NCBI RefSeq assembly: GCF_000717275.1 | Contig: NZ_JNYV01000002.1 | Span: 1,054,001 to 1,118,000, forward strand | Length of the DNA: 64,000 nt | From: Kitasatospora arboriphila | GTDB lineage: Bacteria > Actinomycetota > Actinomycetes > Mycobacteriales > Mycobacteriaceae | Direction: 5' to 3' | In this document: positions 40,830-48,843 of the stretch, piece by piece | Numbering within the stretch: the first letter of the stretch is position 1 | Layout: each line of letters opens with the position of its first letter | The notes under the pieces: model-generated | Seen by the model: the letters and a program-made list of their open reading frames with translations, nothing else | Told to the model about the DNA's origin: nothing | The model's database searches: none | Translations under genes and position numbers: made by a program

Positions 40830-42620
40830 ATGGACAATTCGGGGGTTTCTCGCCGCGCGGTGTTGCGCGGGATGGCGATGGGGTCCGCGGCTGTGGCGGG
40901 CACGGCTGCGGCTGGACATCTGGGCCTGGGGCAGGCGTGGGCCGCTCCGCCCACCGATCGCCGGGTGGCCGTTCTCGGTGGAGGTATCGCGGGGTTGACC
41001 GCGGCCCATGAACTGGCCGAACGCGGCTACGAGGTCACCGTGTACGAACGGCGCGCGCTCGGCGGCAAAGCTCGCAGCATGGATGCCACCACGATGCCCT
41101 TCGGCGGTGGGCGAAAACCCCTGCCCGGTGAGCACGGGTTTCGCTTCTTTCCTGGCTTCTATCAGGCTGTTCCGGACACGATGCGGCGAATACCGTTCCG
41201 TGGCAATCCAAACGGGGTTCGTGACAATCTGGTGCCGGCCCTGACCGCCACGGGGGCGTACAACGGCCCTGAGATCACTGCGCCGTTCGCTTTGGACTTC
41301 AACGCGATCGGTCTGGCTGCTCACCCGGAACGGTTGGTCAAGTCGCTGCTCGGCGGGTTGATCTACGCGCCGCGGCTGCCCTATCTGGACCTGCTGGGTC
41401 TGGCACAGAGGTTGCTGGTGTACTTCACCAGTTGCGACGAGCGGCGGTTCGGTCAATACGAGTACCAGACATTCGCCCATTTCGCCCGCGCCGAGAACGC
41501 CCATCCGAACTATCTGTGGGTGATCTCCACTGTCACCAGGACTTTGGTTGCGGCGAAGGAGAACATCGCCAGCGCCCGAACCATCTGCAACATGGCCGAA
41601 GCATTCCTCCTGAACATCATCAACCGCGGGTCGCAGGGCTATCCGGACATGGTCTTGAATGCGCCCACGAACGAGGCGTGGATCGACCCGTGGGTGGCGC
41701 ACCTGCGCGGTATGGGCGTTCGGTTCGAAATGGGTAGCACACTGCAGTCGCTGACCACCGCGGACGGACGAATCGCATCGGCTCGGATGACCGACGCAAA
41801 CGGCCGCCCGACAGAGGTGCCCGCACATTGGTTTGTGTTGGCAGTGCCGCCCGAGAAGGTGGTCCCGCTCCTGGGGCCGGACGTGTTGGAACTCGATCCT
41901 TCGCTCGAGAGGATCTCGAAGTTGTTCTCCGACTGGATGACCGGTATCCAGTTCTACCTCGACATCAATGAGTCCATCGCTCCGGGGCACATTGGGTTCA
42001 TCGAATCGCCGTGGCGGCTGACCGGCATCCAGCAGGGTCAGTTCTGGCATGGCCGCAACATCGCCCGCGACTACGGGGACGGCACGGTCCGCGACATCTT
42101 GTCGGTGGACATCTCCGAGTGGAACACACCAGGATCGTTGACCGGCAAGACCGCCAAACAGTGCAGCCCAGAAGAGATCGCCCGGGAGACCTGGCACCAG
42201 GTCGTGACCACGCAGTCGGGTCGATTGTTGTTGCCAGACAAACTGACCGACGCAAACATGAAGGGCTGGTTCCTCGATCCGGGTATCGGTTGGAATCCAC
42301 AGACCCGTGCATTGACGAACGAGGACCCGTTGCTGATCAATACGGCCGGCTCCTGGGACAACCGGCCCAATGCGGGCACCGGGATACCGAATCTGTTCCT
42401 GGCCGGCGACTATTGCCGCAGCCAGATCGACCTCGCGACAATGGAAAGCGCGAACGAGGGCGGCCGCAATGCGGCGAACGCTGTGCTCGATGCGTCGGGA
42501 TCAAACGCCTCACGGGCACGGCTGTGGCAACACACCACGATCGCCGAGTTCGATGGCGCGCGTCAACTGGATCGCGACCGATGGCGCGCGGGGTTGCCGA
42601 ACGTATTGGACATCCCGTGA
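40830..42620 (+). CDS. Tat-exported FAD-dependent oxidoreductase (phytoene-desaturase-like)
   Basis: A 596-residue flavoprotein. The N-terminus has the twin-arginine motif SRRAVLRG and a cleavage site after AWA (about residue 38). The Rossmann motif is AVLGGGIAGLTAAHELAERG. The C-terminal FAD segment FLAGDYCRSQIDLATMESAN followed by EGGRNAAN is typical of amine-oxidase/carotenoid-desaturase relatives such as hydroxysqualene dehydroxylases. ATG 40830 has GAAGG upstream. Export of such a flavoenzyme suggests action on an extracellular or envelope lipid. Followed by a TetR gene after 48 bp. Confidence 0.83.
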   Translation: MDNSGVSRRAVLRGMAMGSAAVAGTAAAGHLGLGQAWAAPPTDRRVAVLGGGIAGLTAAHELAERGYEVTVYERRALGGKARSMDATTMPFGGGRKPLPGEHGFRFFPGFYQAVPDTMRRIPFRGNPNGVRDNLVPALTATGAYNGPEITAPFALDFNAIGLAAHPERLVKSLLGGLIYAPRLPYLDLLGLAQRLLVYFTSCDERRFGQYEYQTFAHFARAENAHPNYLWVISTVTRTLVAAKENIASARTICNMAEAFLLNIINRGSQGYPDMVLNAPTNEAWIDPWVAHLRGMGVRFEMGSTLQSLTTADGRIASARMTDANGRPTEVPAHWFVLAVPPEKVVPLLGPDVLELDPSLERISKLFSDWMTGIQFYLDINESIAPGHIGFIESPWRLTGIQQGQFWHGRNIARDYGDGTVRDILSVDISEWNTPGSLTGKTAKQCSPEEIARETWHQVVTTQSGRLLLPDKLTDANMKGWFLDPGIGWNPQTRALTNEDPLLINTAGSWDNRPNAGTGIPNLFLAGDYCRSQIDLATMESANEGGRNAANAVLDASGSNASRARLWQHTTIAEFDGARQLDRDRWRAGLPNVLDIP

Positions 42621-42633
42621 CGTCTCCGGGTGG

Positions 42634-42662
42634 TCGACGCAATGCAACACGGTTTGTAGAGT
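42634..42662 (+). promoter_or_regulatory. Leaderless promoter of TetR gene
   Basis: TCGACG (42634-42639), a 17-bp spacer and TAGAGT (42657-42662), then six bases to the ATG at 42669. No Shine-Dalgarno sequence. Confidence 0.5.
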
Positions 42663-42668
42663 CGTTAC

Positions 42669-43334
42669 ATGACGGTAGAGCACGACGAAGTCGACGAGAA
42701 GATCATGGACGCCACGCTCGACCGGATCCTCCAGGTAGGGATTCGTCGGGCGAGTCTGGAAGACATTGCCCGCCGAATCGGGATGAACAGGGCCACGATT
42801 CACCGCCGGTTCGTGGGCAAAGACAATCTGATCGAGGCGGTGCTCGAGCGCGAGACGCGCCGAATGTTGGCCGAGGTCACGGCAATCGCGACGACTGTGC
42901 CAGGGGTCGACGCCCAGATCGAAGAGACAGTGCTTCACGTGCTGCTGCAGACCCGCATCCACACGTTGGTGACACAGCTCCTTCGTGTCGCGCCCGAAGA
43001 AGCCCTCACCTTTTACACCGTGCAGGGCGAGCGGCTCGTCGGTATCGGCATCGACTACATCGTCGGGCTCCTCGACCACGCCCAACAGGCTGGGGTCATT
43101 GCCCGCTACGACCCGAGGCCGATCGCCGAACTGGTTGCCCGACTCTCACATTCACTGATGCTCACTCCCGGAAGCGGGGGGAGCGTTGACTTCACCAACC
43201 ACGAGCAAGCCCGTCGGTTCGTTCGCACAACTCTCGTGCCCCTCATCAAGTACGGCATCGCCGCATCACCGGAGGACAATCCCGATGACACCATCAGCAG
43301 CAGTACCCACCCGGCATCCCCGCAAGCCCCGTAA
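42669..43334 (+). CDS. TetR-family transcriptional regulator
   Basis: A 221-residue TetR regulator (RRASLEDIARRIGMNRATIH, then RRFVGKDNLIEAVL). The reading frame continues 50 bp into the next gene, whose own SD lies inside the TetR coding sequence, so the two are translated together. This arrangement suggests that it senses a substrate of the MpaB-like oxygenase. Leaderless start. Confidence 0.88.
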   Translation: MTVEHDEVDEKIMDATLDRILQVGIRRASLEDIARRIGMNRATIHRRFVGKDNLIEAVLERETRRMLAEVTAIATTVPGVDAQIEETVLHVLLQTRIHTLVTQLLRVAPEEALTFYTVQGERLVGIGIDYIVGLLDHAQQAGVIARYDPRPIAELVARLSHSLMLTPGSGGSVDFTNHEQARRFVRTTLVPLIKYGIAASPEDNPDDTISSSTHPASPQAP

Positions 43335-44502
43335 AGGCCCGGGACTCGGCCCGTTCGCCCGCTTGCTGAGGATAGGGAGCCCCACTCCCCAAATGTGGGG
43401 CGCGTTGGGCGAATCGTTGCTGATCGGTGATGACCCGATGGACCGTCTCGTCGACTGGATGTACGCCGAGGGCATGGCGGACACGCGGCCACTCTTCGAC
43501 CAGGCCCTGCGTACCGGGATCGACACCATGCCGGATGCGCCGCCGCCGCTTCGGCTCTTTTTCGAGATGGTCGAAGACACGCCTGACTGGGTTGACGACG
43601 GTCTCCTGCGGCGCGGAGAGCGGGTTTATCGCTCAGGTGGAACCGATTCGCTGTACTTCTCGCGAGACGTGTCGTTTCTAGGGGGCTACCTCGCGTCCGG
43701 ATTCAACAAGACGCTCATTCGTACCGGTGCGCTCGAAACCGGCCCTGCCCGACGGTTCGCCGAGACACTCCAATGGGCCATGGACATCTCGAACGACCAC
43801 GGCATGGCCAAGTTAGGGCAGGGCTATCAATCCACTCTGCACGTGCGCCTCATCCACTCCATCGTGCGCAGGCACGTGGGTGCGATGCCCGATTGGTGCA
43901 CCGACGAGTGGGGTATCCCCATCAACCAAACCGACATGGCGGCAACCCTTTTGGGTGCATTGCTGGCCCCGATCGTAGGTGGTATGGCCTTCGGTCTGAT
44001 TCCATCGCGCAGCGACATGGAAGCTGCCGCCCACCTGACCCGGTACGTCGGCTGGCTGATCGGGGTAGAGGAGCAGTGGCTGCCACGCAGCTTCCACGAT
44101 GGGGTGGCGCTGTTGCATCACTGCCTTGGCGCGATCACCAATCCCGATGACACCAGCCGACAGATGGCGCTACCGATGATGAACGACCCGCTGTCCTGGA
44201 ACTACCCGAACCTGCCGGGCGTGCGCGGCCGCATTGCCCGCGCCCAGCACCTGTCGGTGACCAGCGCGTTTCTGGGACCGGCGGCGATGAAACGCCTTGG
44301 GCTGCCTGCCTGGGTTCCTCCGTGGTACCCGGCCGTGAGAATACCGATCAATCTTGCACGCACTGCATGGTTCAGGCTGATTCCGGGCGGCACCGAGCGC
44401 GCCGCGAGGCATGGGAGGCAGGAGCAGGAAGCGTTCTTGCGCCGACTGATCGGTGACACCAATGCCGTTGTCGGGCAGTCTGCTGTCCACGCCAACGGCT
44501 AG
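43285..44502 (+). CDS. MpaB/latex-clearing-protein-like oxygenase (DUF2236)
   Basis: A 405-residue protein of the ER-bound-oxygenase/rubber-oxygenase superfamily (haem b dioxygenases such as Lcp). Recognisable segments: LGGYLASGFNKTLIRTGALE, HVRLIHSIVRRHVG and IPINQTDMAATLLG, which parallel the haem-pocket regions of Lcp. Unlike secreted Lcp it has no Tat signal, so the substrate is probably intracellular. ATG 43285 has GGAGGA eight bases upstream; the start lies inside the upstream TetR gene, 50 bp before its end. Confidence 0.82.
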   Translation: MTPSAAVPTRHPRKPRKGPGLGPFARLLRIGSPTPQMWGALGESLLIGDDPMDRLVDWMYAEGMADTRPLFDQALRTGIDTMPDAPPPLRLFFEMVEDTPDWVDDGLLRRGERVYRSGGTDSLYFSRDVSFLGGYLASGFNKTLIRTGALETGPARRFAETLQWAMDISNDHGMAKLGQGYQSTLHVRLIHSIVRRHVGAMPDWCTDEWGIPINQTDMAATLLGALLAPIVGGMAFGLIPSRSDMEAAAHLTRYVGWLIGVEEQWLPRSFHDGVALLHHCLGAITNPDDTSRQMALPMMNDPLSWNYPNLPGVRGRIARAQHLSVTSAFLGPAAMKRLGLPAWVPPWYPAVRIPINLARTAWFRLIPGGTERAARHGRQEQEAFLRRLIGDTNAVVGQSAVHANG

Positions 44503-44535
44503 TACGCACACACCATCGGCGATCGGTCGCGCCCG

Positions 44536-44946
44536 TCAGTCGAGGATGGCGGTGGCCTCGACTTCGACAAGGACGTCGGGTTCGAAGAGGTAGTCGACGC
44601 CGATCAGTGAGGCGGGCGGCATCGGTTGCGGCAATCCGATCTCGGCAGAGACGCGCTCGACTCCAGCCATGAACTCGGTGATCTTTTCTGGCGTCCAGTG
44701 CGTGACATAGAACGTCAGTCGCAGCACGTCCGAGAAGGTGGCACCGGCACCAGCCAATCCTGTCGCTGTGTTGCGCAGAGCCTGCTCGACCTGTCCGGCC
44801 AGGTCGTCGGGAGCCACCGGCGTTCCGTCGGCGAGACGGGCGATCTGACCACTGACGTGCACGTGCCGTGACCCGGTACCCACTGCGACGTGGTGGTAAG
44901 GCGTCGGCTGGGTCATGCCTGCGGGGGTGGAGTAATCGACGGTCAT
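44536..44946 (-). CDS. RidA-family protein (YjgF/YER057c/UK114)
   Basis: A 136-residue RidA-fold protein (HVHVSGQIARLADGTPV; LRLTFYVTHWTPEKI; PPASLIGVDYLFEPDVLVEV). RidA members hydrolyse reactive enamines or act in specialised catabolism. In place of the arginine of the canonical RidA site the segment reads ASLIGVDYL, so it belongs to an atypical subgroup and deaminase activity is uncertain. Divergent from the HxlR regulator at 45026. Confidence 0.87.
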   Translation of the reverse strand: MTVDYSTPAGMTQPTPYHHVAVGTGSRHVHVSGQIARLADGTPVAPDDLAGQVEQALRNTATGLAGAGATFSDVLRLTFYVTHWTPEKITEFMAGVERVSAEIGLPQPMPPASLIGVDYLFEPDVLVEVEATAILD

Positions 44947-44972
44947 GTTGTCTCCTTATGCGTGTCGGGATC

Positions 44973-44989
44973 GGTATAGATTTGATACC
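44973..44989. promoter_or_regulatory. GGTAT-N7-ATACC operator between ridA-like and HxlR genes
   Basis: GGTATAGATTTGATACC, an inverted repeat with 5-bp arms, lies between the divergent genes. Likely HxlR dimer site. Confidence 0.5.
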
Positions 44990-45025
44990 TGGTACATCAA
45001 GGACACTTCAAGGAGACCAGGTTTC

Positions 45026-45397
45026 ATGACGGATACCTCGGCGGCCGAACTCACGGTCAGCGCACCACACCGCGAACTGCTGGACCAGGTGCTCGACAAG
45101 TGGTCGCTGGCGGTCCTCAACGAGCTCTGTGAGCGCCCACGTCGTTTCAACGAATTGCGGCGATTGATTCCGATTGTCACCCAGAAGTCCCTCACCGCAA
45201 CGCTTCGCAAGCTCGAAAGAAACGGGATCGTGGAACGGGTACTGCTCAGCTCGCGACCGGTCGCGGTCGAGTACCGGATCACCCCGCTGGGAAAGACGCT
45301 CCGCCCGCCCATCGATGTCATCCTCCAGTGGGCCACCGCGCACATGCCCGACATCGAGAGGGCCCGCGCCGAGTTCGATGCGGCTGATGATGACTGA
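45026..45397 (+). CDS. HxlR-family winged-helix regulator
   Basis: A 123-residue HxlR regulator with the family core DKWSLAVLNELCERPRRFNE, followed by VTQKSLTATLRKLERNGIV and VEYRITPLGKTL. AAGGAGA precedes the ATG. HxlR proteins respond to aldehydes, quinones or disulfide stress, often through a cysteine; one cysteine is present (LNELCERP). Probably controls the divergent RidA gene. Confidence 0.9.
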   Translation: MTDTSAAELTVSAPHRELLDQVLDKWSLAVLNELCERPRRFNELRRLIPIVTQKSLTATLRKLERNGIVERVLLSSRPVAVEYRITPLGKTLRPPIDVILQWATAHMPDIERARAEFDAADDD

Positions 45398-45767
45398 AGA
45401 TGATTGTCGGCCCGGCATACGTTGCGCGACAACTACCGCCCGTCGCCCCTGAGTCTCTGCGGTGCGCGCAGTAGATAGCTTTCGGTCAGCAGTTCGGCGA
45501 CTTCGTCCCAATCCGTCTCATGCCCGAGCATCAGCCCGATTTCGTCACGGCGCCATGATGTGGCAAAGAAGGGTGCGCCGGTGTGACGTAAGGGTCTCGG
45601 AGCTGTTCACGACCGCTACCGTAACTCTGCATCTGCGCGCTCGACCTCCCCTTCGAGTGCTCGTGCGACGCGACAGTCTCTTGTTCACCGTTGTGCGTCG
45701 GCATCACCCGTGGTGCGGAAGTGGTCGCACCCGATTCGACGTGCGCGCAGTGGGTACCCGTGGGGGC
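45398..45767. other. 370-bp stretch without an intact gene
   Basis: Contains only the YjbR remnant on the minus strand (45433-45588). The remaining part up to 45767 carries no recognisable coding sequence or repeat; a plus-strand frame running into the next gene has unnatural composition and no start signal. Confidence 0.6.
45433..45588 (-). pseudogene. C-terminal fragment of a YjbR/MmcQ-family protein
   Basis: On the minus strand, 51 codons before a TAG at 45435-45433 read GAPFFATSWRRDEIGLML, then DWDEVAELLTESYLLRAPQR. This matches the C-terminal end of MmcQ/YjbR (DUF419) proteins, normally about 115-130 residues. A stop lies in frame a few codons upstream, no start codon occurs before residue 20, and the N-terminal half is absent in the other frames. 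A decayed remnant. Confidence 0.55.
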
Positions 45768-46310
45768 ATGTTGAAGAACTCTGTGATCGAGGGATTGGTC
45801 GCCGGCACCGTCGGTGGCGCCGTGATGACGCTCGGGGAAAAGTTCGAACAGAAACTGACCGGTCGCCCGAGTTCGTACGTTCCGGCGCGGGTGCTCGAAC
45901 GGTTGACCGGATCAGGCGAGGAGCCCGGTCAGCAACCGGTGTGGGCGAACTGGGCGATGCATTACGGCCAGGCCGCGGCGCTGGGCGTTCTCCGGTCGGT
46001 GATGTCGGAGGTCGGTCTGCGTGGCCCGGTGGCGTCGGCGAAGTTCACCGTCGTCCGCCTGACCAACGACCAGATCTTGGAGAACGCGACGGGTGTCGGC
46101 GCCCCTCCGGAGACGTGGCCTCGGTCAGAGATCGCGATCGACGTCCTGCACAAGGCCGTGTACGCCTTCACCACGGGAATCATCACAGACGCCCTCGCAG
46201 CTCGGCGCGGGCCAGGCCCCGGACAGCAGCATGCGGCTGTGCGCCCTGGTCGCCACCCAGATGTCGGCCCGATCTCGCGCGAGCGGGCCAAACGTCGACT
46301 CCTCGGCTGA
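45768..46310 (+). CDS. Uncharacterised membrane-associated protein
   Basis: A 180-residue protein of no family I recognise. It has an amphipathic or membrane N-terminal segment (VIEGLVAGTVGGAVMTLGEK), a second hydrophobic stretch (WAMHYGQAAALGVLRSVMSE), a third (DVLHKAVYAFTTGIITDALA) and a basic tail. ATG 45768 follows GTGGGGGC. It resembles small DUF1440-type membrane proteins in layout. About 100 bp separate it from the L,D-transpeptidase gene. Confidence 0.65.
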   Translation: MLKNSVIEGLVAGTVGGAVMTLGEKFEQKLTGRPSSYVPARVLERLTGSGEEPGQQPVWANWAMHYGQAAALGVLRSVMSEVGLRGPVASAKFTVVRLTNDQILENATGVGAPPETWPRSEIAIDVLHKAVYAFTTGIITDALAARRGPGPGQQHAAVRPGRHPDVGPISRERAKRRLLG

Positions 46311-46408
46311 TCGCCGGCCCCGGGCCCGATCGGACGGATGACGGTTTTCTTAAAGAATCCGTAAACTGTCAGCAGTCTGCAGGTAGTCGTCGTGGAGGAG
46401 TGTGTCGA

Positions 46409-47656
46409 GTGGTCGAAAGCCATCGGGATCAAGGTGGTCTGATCAGTCGACGCGGGCTGCTCATCGCCGGGGGAGGTGCGCTGGCGGCTGTGGTGGCCGC
46501 GTGCTCGACGGACGGCGGATCTTCCCCACAGAAGAAGTCCGCATCGACGCCTCCTCCAGAGGCGGTGGTGACCTTCGAACCGGCCGCGGGTGCGGCGAAC
46601 TTCGATCCGCTGGGTCCGGTGTTGGTCTCGGTGACCCAAGGAACTCTGGTCGATGTGGTGATGACGAACAACGAGGGTCGCGTCGTCCCCGGAGTGATGA
46701 CGCCCGATCGGGCCGCGTGGAAACCCGAGACGCCGCTGGGGTACACCAAAACGTATGCACTGCAGGTGACTACGCGTGACGACGAGGGCCGCACCCGTAC
46801 TCATTCGAGCTCGTTCAGCACCCTGGCGCCGAACAATCTGACCATGCCGTCCTTTGTCACGACCGGTGGTAATGCGCTGGTCGACGGCGCCACGTTCGGA
46901 ATCGGCATCGTGACAGTGGTGCACTTCGACGAACCGGTGCCAGACCGGGCGGCCGCTCAACGGTGCCTGTCGATCCAGACCGAGCCCGCCGTGGAAGGCC
47001 AGTGGAGCTGGCTCGATGATCAGAACGTGCATTGGCGCCCTCGTGAGTATTACGCGCCGGGTACGCGGGTCACGGCACGCGCTGACGTGTACGGCATCGA
47101 CCTCGGAAACGGGCTCTACGGCCAGGACAACGCCGCCTGCTCATTCACGGTCGGCGACTCCCACGTGTCCATCGCCGACGACAACACCAAGCAGGTCAGC
47201 GTTTACGTCAACGGGCAACTCGCACGCACGATGCCCACCTCGATGGGCCGCGGCGGCACCGAAACCGTCAACGGCAAAACCATCCATTTCTGGACCCAAT
47301 CAGGCGTCTATACCGTTCTCAGCAAGGCCAACCCGGTGATCATGGACTCCTCGACCTATGGCCTTCCGGTCAACTCCCGGCTCGGCTACCGCGAGACCAT
47401 CTACTACGCCACCCGCATCAGTAACGACGGTATCTACCTGCACCAGCTCGAGGACACCATCGCCCAACAAGGCAACACGAACATGTCGTCTGGCTGTCTG
47501 AATCTCAACCCGGACAACGCCCGGTGGTTCTATGACCTGTCGGTGACCGGCGATGTTGTCGAGGTGCGCAACACTGGCGGCCCGCCGCTGGAGCAATGGC
47601 AGAACGGTGATTGGAGCATTCCCTGGGAGCAGTGGGTGGCCGGCAGCGCGCTGTAG
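46409..47656 (+). CDS. L,D-transpeptidase lipoprotein, LprQ/LdtMt5-like
   Basis: A 415-residue cell-wall cross-linking enzyme. GTG 46409 follows GGAGGAG by eight bases. The N-terminus has SRRGLLIAGGGALAAVVAAC, a twin-arginine signal with lipobox. Two Ig-like domains follow (the second with HWRPREYYAPGTRVTARA), then the YkuD domain with YLHQLED and nucleophile motif MSSGCLNL. The usual His before Gly-Cys is Ser. A tail of WEQWVAGSAL closes the protein, as in mycobacterial LdtMt5. It makes 3-3 cross-links in peptidoglycan. Confidence 0.9.
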   Translation: MVESHRDQGGLISRRGLLIAGGGALAAVVAACSTDGGSSPQKKSASTPPPEAVVTFEPAAGAANFDPLGPVLVSVTQGTLVDVVMTNNEGRVVPGVMTPDRAAWKPETPLGYTKTYALQVTTRDDEGRTRTHSSSFSTLAPNNLTMPSFVTTGGNALVDGATFGIGIVTVVHFDEPVPDRAAAQRCLSIQTEPAVEGQWSWLDDQNVHWRPREYYAPGTRVTARADVYGIDLGNGLYGQDNAACSFTVGDSHVSIADDNTKQVSVYVNGQLARTMPTSMGRGGTETVNGKTIHFWTQSGVYTVLSKANPVIMDSSTYGLPVNSRLGYRETIYYATRISNDGIYLHQLEDTIAQQGNTNMSSGCLNLNPDNARWFYDLSVTGDVVEVRNTGGPPLEQWQNGDWSIPWEQWVAGSAL

Positions 47657-47713
47657 GGCATGCGAATCGGCGGGGTGGAACGATCAAGGGTTCGCTGAAT
47701 TCAGAATCCAATG

Positions 47714-47719
47714 TACTAT
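47714..47719 (+). promoter_or_regulatory. Leaderless extended -10 of cmtR-like gene
   Basis: TGTACTAT carries a TACTAT hexamer whose end is six bases before the GTG at 47726. No Shine-Dalgarno sequence. It helps fix the start of the downstream gene. Confidence 0.55.
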
Positions 47720-47725
47720 CAGTGG

Positions 47726-48058
47726 GTGACCACCGCTGCTATGCATCGAGATGGGCTGTCCCGGTTCGGCTATGCACTCTCGGACGCGACCCGTACCGAG
47801 GTGTTGATGATCTTGCGGGATGGTCCGGCCTACCCATCAGACCTTGCCGACCGAATCGGCGTTTCTCGCCAAACCCTGTCCAACCATCTGGCGTGCCTGC
47901 GGGGGTGCGGTCTGGTGGTTGCTGTGCCCGAAGGTCGGCGAAGCCGCTATGAATTGGCCGACGCCAGAATCGGTTTGGCGCTGAATGATCTGCTCGGTGT
48001 GGTGCTGGCGGTGGACCCCGACTGCTGTGGCGCTGCTCCAACGCAGAACTGCTGCTGA
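47726..48058 (+). CDS. cmtR: ArsR-family Cd/Pb sensor CmtR
   Basis: A 110-residue ArsR repressor close to mycobacterial CmtR: PSDLADRIGVSRQTLSNHLA and CLRGCGLVVA. With the GTG start at 47726 the two helix-4 thiolates are Cys57 and Cys61, the exact CmtR ligands; an in-frame ATG at 47711 would shift this. The third ligand would be one of the C-terminal cysteines Cys100/Cys101 (CmtR Cys102); a further pair, Cys109/Cys110, ends the protein. Overlaps the transporter gene by one base (TGATG). Confidence 0.9.
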   Translation: MTTAAMHRDGLSRFGYALSDATRTEVLMILRDGPAYPSDLADRIGVSRQTLSNHLACLRGCGLVVAVPEGRRSRYELADARIGLALNDLLGVVLAVDPDCCGAAPTQNCC

Positions 48059-48759
48059 TGGCTCAGGACCTGGGTGTGCCGGGGCGGACCGCTGCTGAAC
48101 GTGTATCCGTGACGCGTAAGCAGTTGCTGGCCAGAAGAATTCAGTGGTTCGTGGCGATCACCATCGGCTACAACGTGGTCGAGGCGATCGTTGCGATCAG
48201 CGAGGGCGCACGAGTGTCGTCGGTCGCCCTGATCGGTTTCGGTCTCGACTCGATCATCGAAGTGTCGTCCGCGGCGGCGGTGGCCTGGCAGTTCGCTAGC
48301 AAGAAACCAGAGGATCGCGAGAAGACTGCCCTACGCATCATCGCCTTCTCGTTTTTTGCTCTCGCGTTGTACGTGACCATTGACGCACTGCGCGCTTTGG
48401 CGGGCGGGGGAGAAGCCCGCCACTCGGTCGTCGGCATCGTTCTGACGGCCACCAGTGTGCTCGTCATGCCCATCTTGTCCTGGGCGCAACGTCGGGCGGG
48501 TCGAGAACTCGGCTCGTTGACCGCTGTTGCCGACTCCAAACAGACGTTGCTGTGCACCTACCTCTCGGCGATAGTGCTACTGGGATTGGTGCTCAACAGC
48601 ACCGTCGGCTGGTCCTGGGCAGACCCGATCGCCGCGCTGCTCGTTGCCGCCATTGCAGTGCGCGAGGGCGTCAACGCTTGGAAGGGCGACACATGTTGTC
48701 CCTCACAGGTAGTCGACAGGGGTGGCGCATCGGGCCACGACTGCGACTGCTGTACCTGA
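48058..48759 (+). CDS. CDF-like cation efflux transporter with Cys-rich tail
   Basis: A 233-residue protein with about six membrane segments (WFVAITIGYNVVEAIVAI; GFGLDSIIEVSSAAAVAW; ADSKQTLLCTYLSAIVLLGL), of the cation-diffusion-facilitator type. The cytoplasmic tail contains DTCCPSQ and ends HDCDCCT, seemingly thiolate metal binding. Coupled to cmtR by a one-base overlap, so cadmium, lead or zinc export is expected. Smaller than classic CDF proteins because the C-terminal domain is reduced to the cysteine tail. Confidence 0.87.
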   Translation: MAQDLGVPGRTAAERVSVTRKQLLARRIQWFVAITIGYNVVEAIVAISEGARVSSVALIGFGLDSIIEVSSAAAVAWQFASKKPEDREKTALRIIAFSFFALALYVTIDALRALAGGGEARHSVVGIVLTATSVLVMPILSWAQRRAGRELGSLTAVADSKQTLLCTYLSAIVLLGLVLNSTVGWSWADPIAALLVAAIAVREGVNAWKGDTCCPSQVVDRGGASGHDCDCCT

Positions 48760-48843
48760 CTGAACCCTTCTGAATTGCGCGCAACGCTTTGACTGTTCTG
48801 CGTCGTCTGACACGGTGGAAGGTGCCCGGGCCTCTCGAGCCGG

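Noticed and set aside
40785..42197. 470-codon minus-strand frame opposite the Tat flavoprotein
   Set aside because: The opposite strand encodes a family protein with FAD motifs; this frame has no known pattern.
45710..46408. Upstream extension of the L,D-transpeptidase frame
   Set aside because: Overlaps the membrane protein gene and would remove the signal peptide from the N-terminus; GTG 46409 has a good SD.
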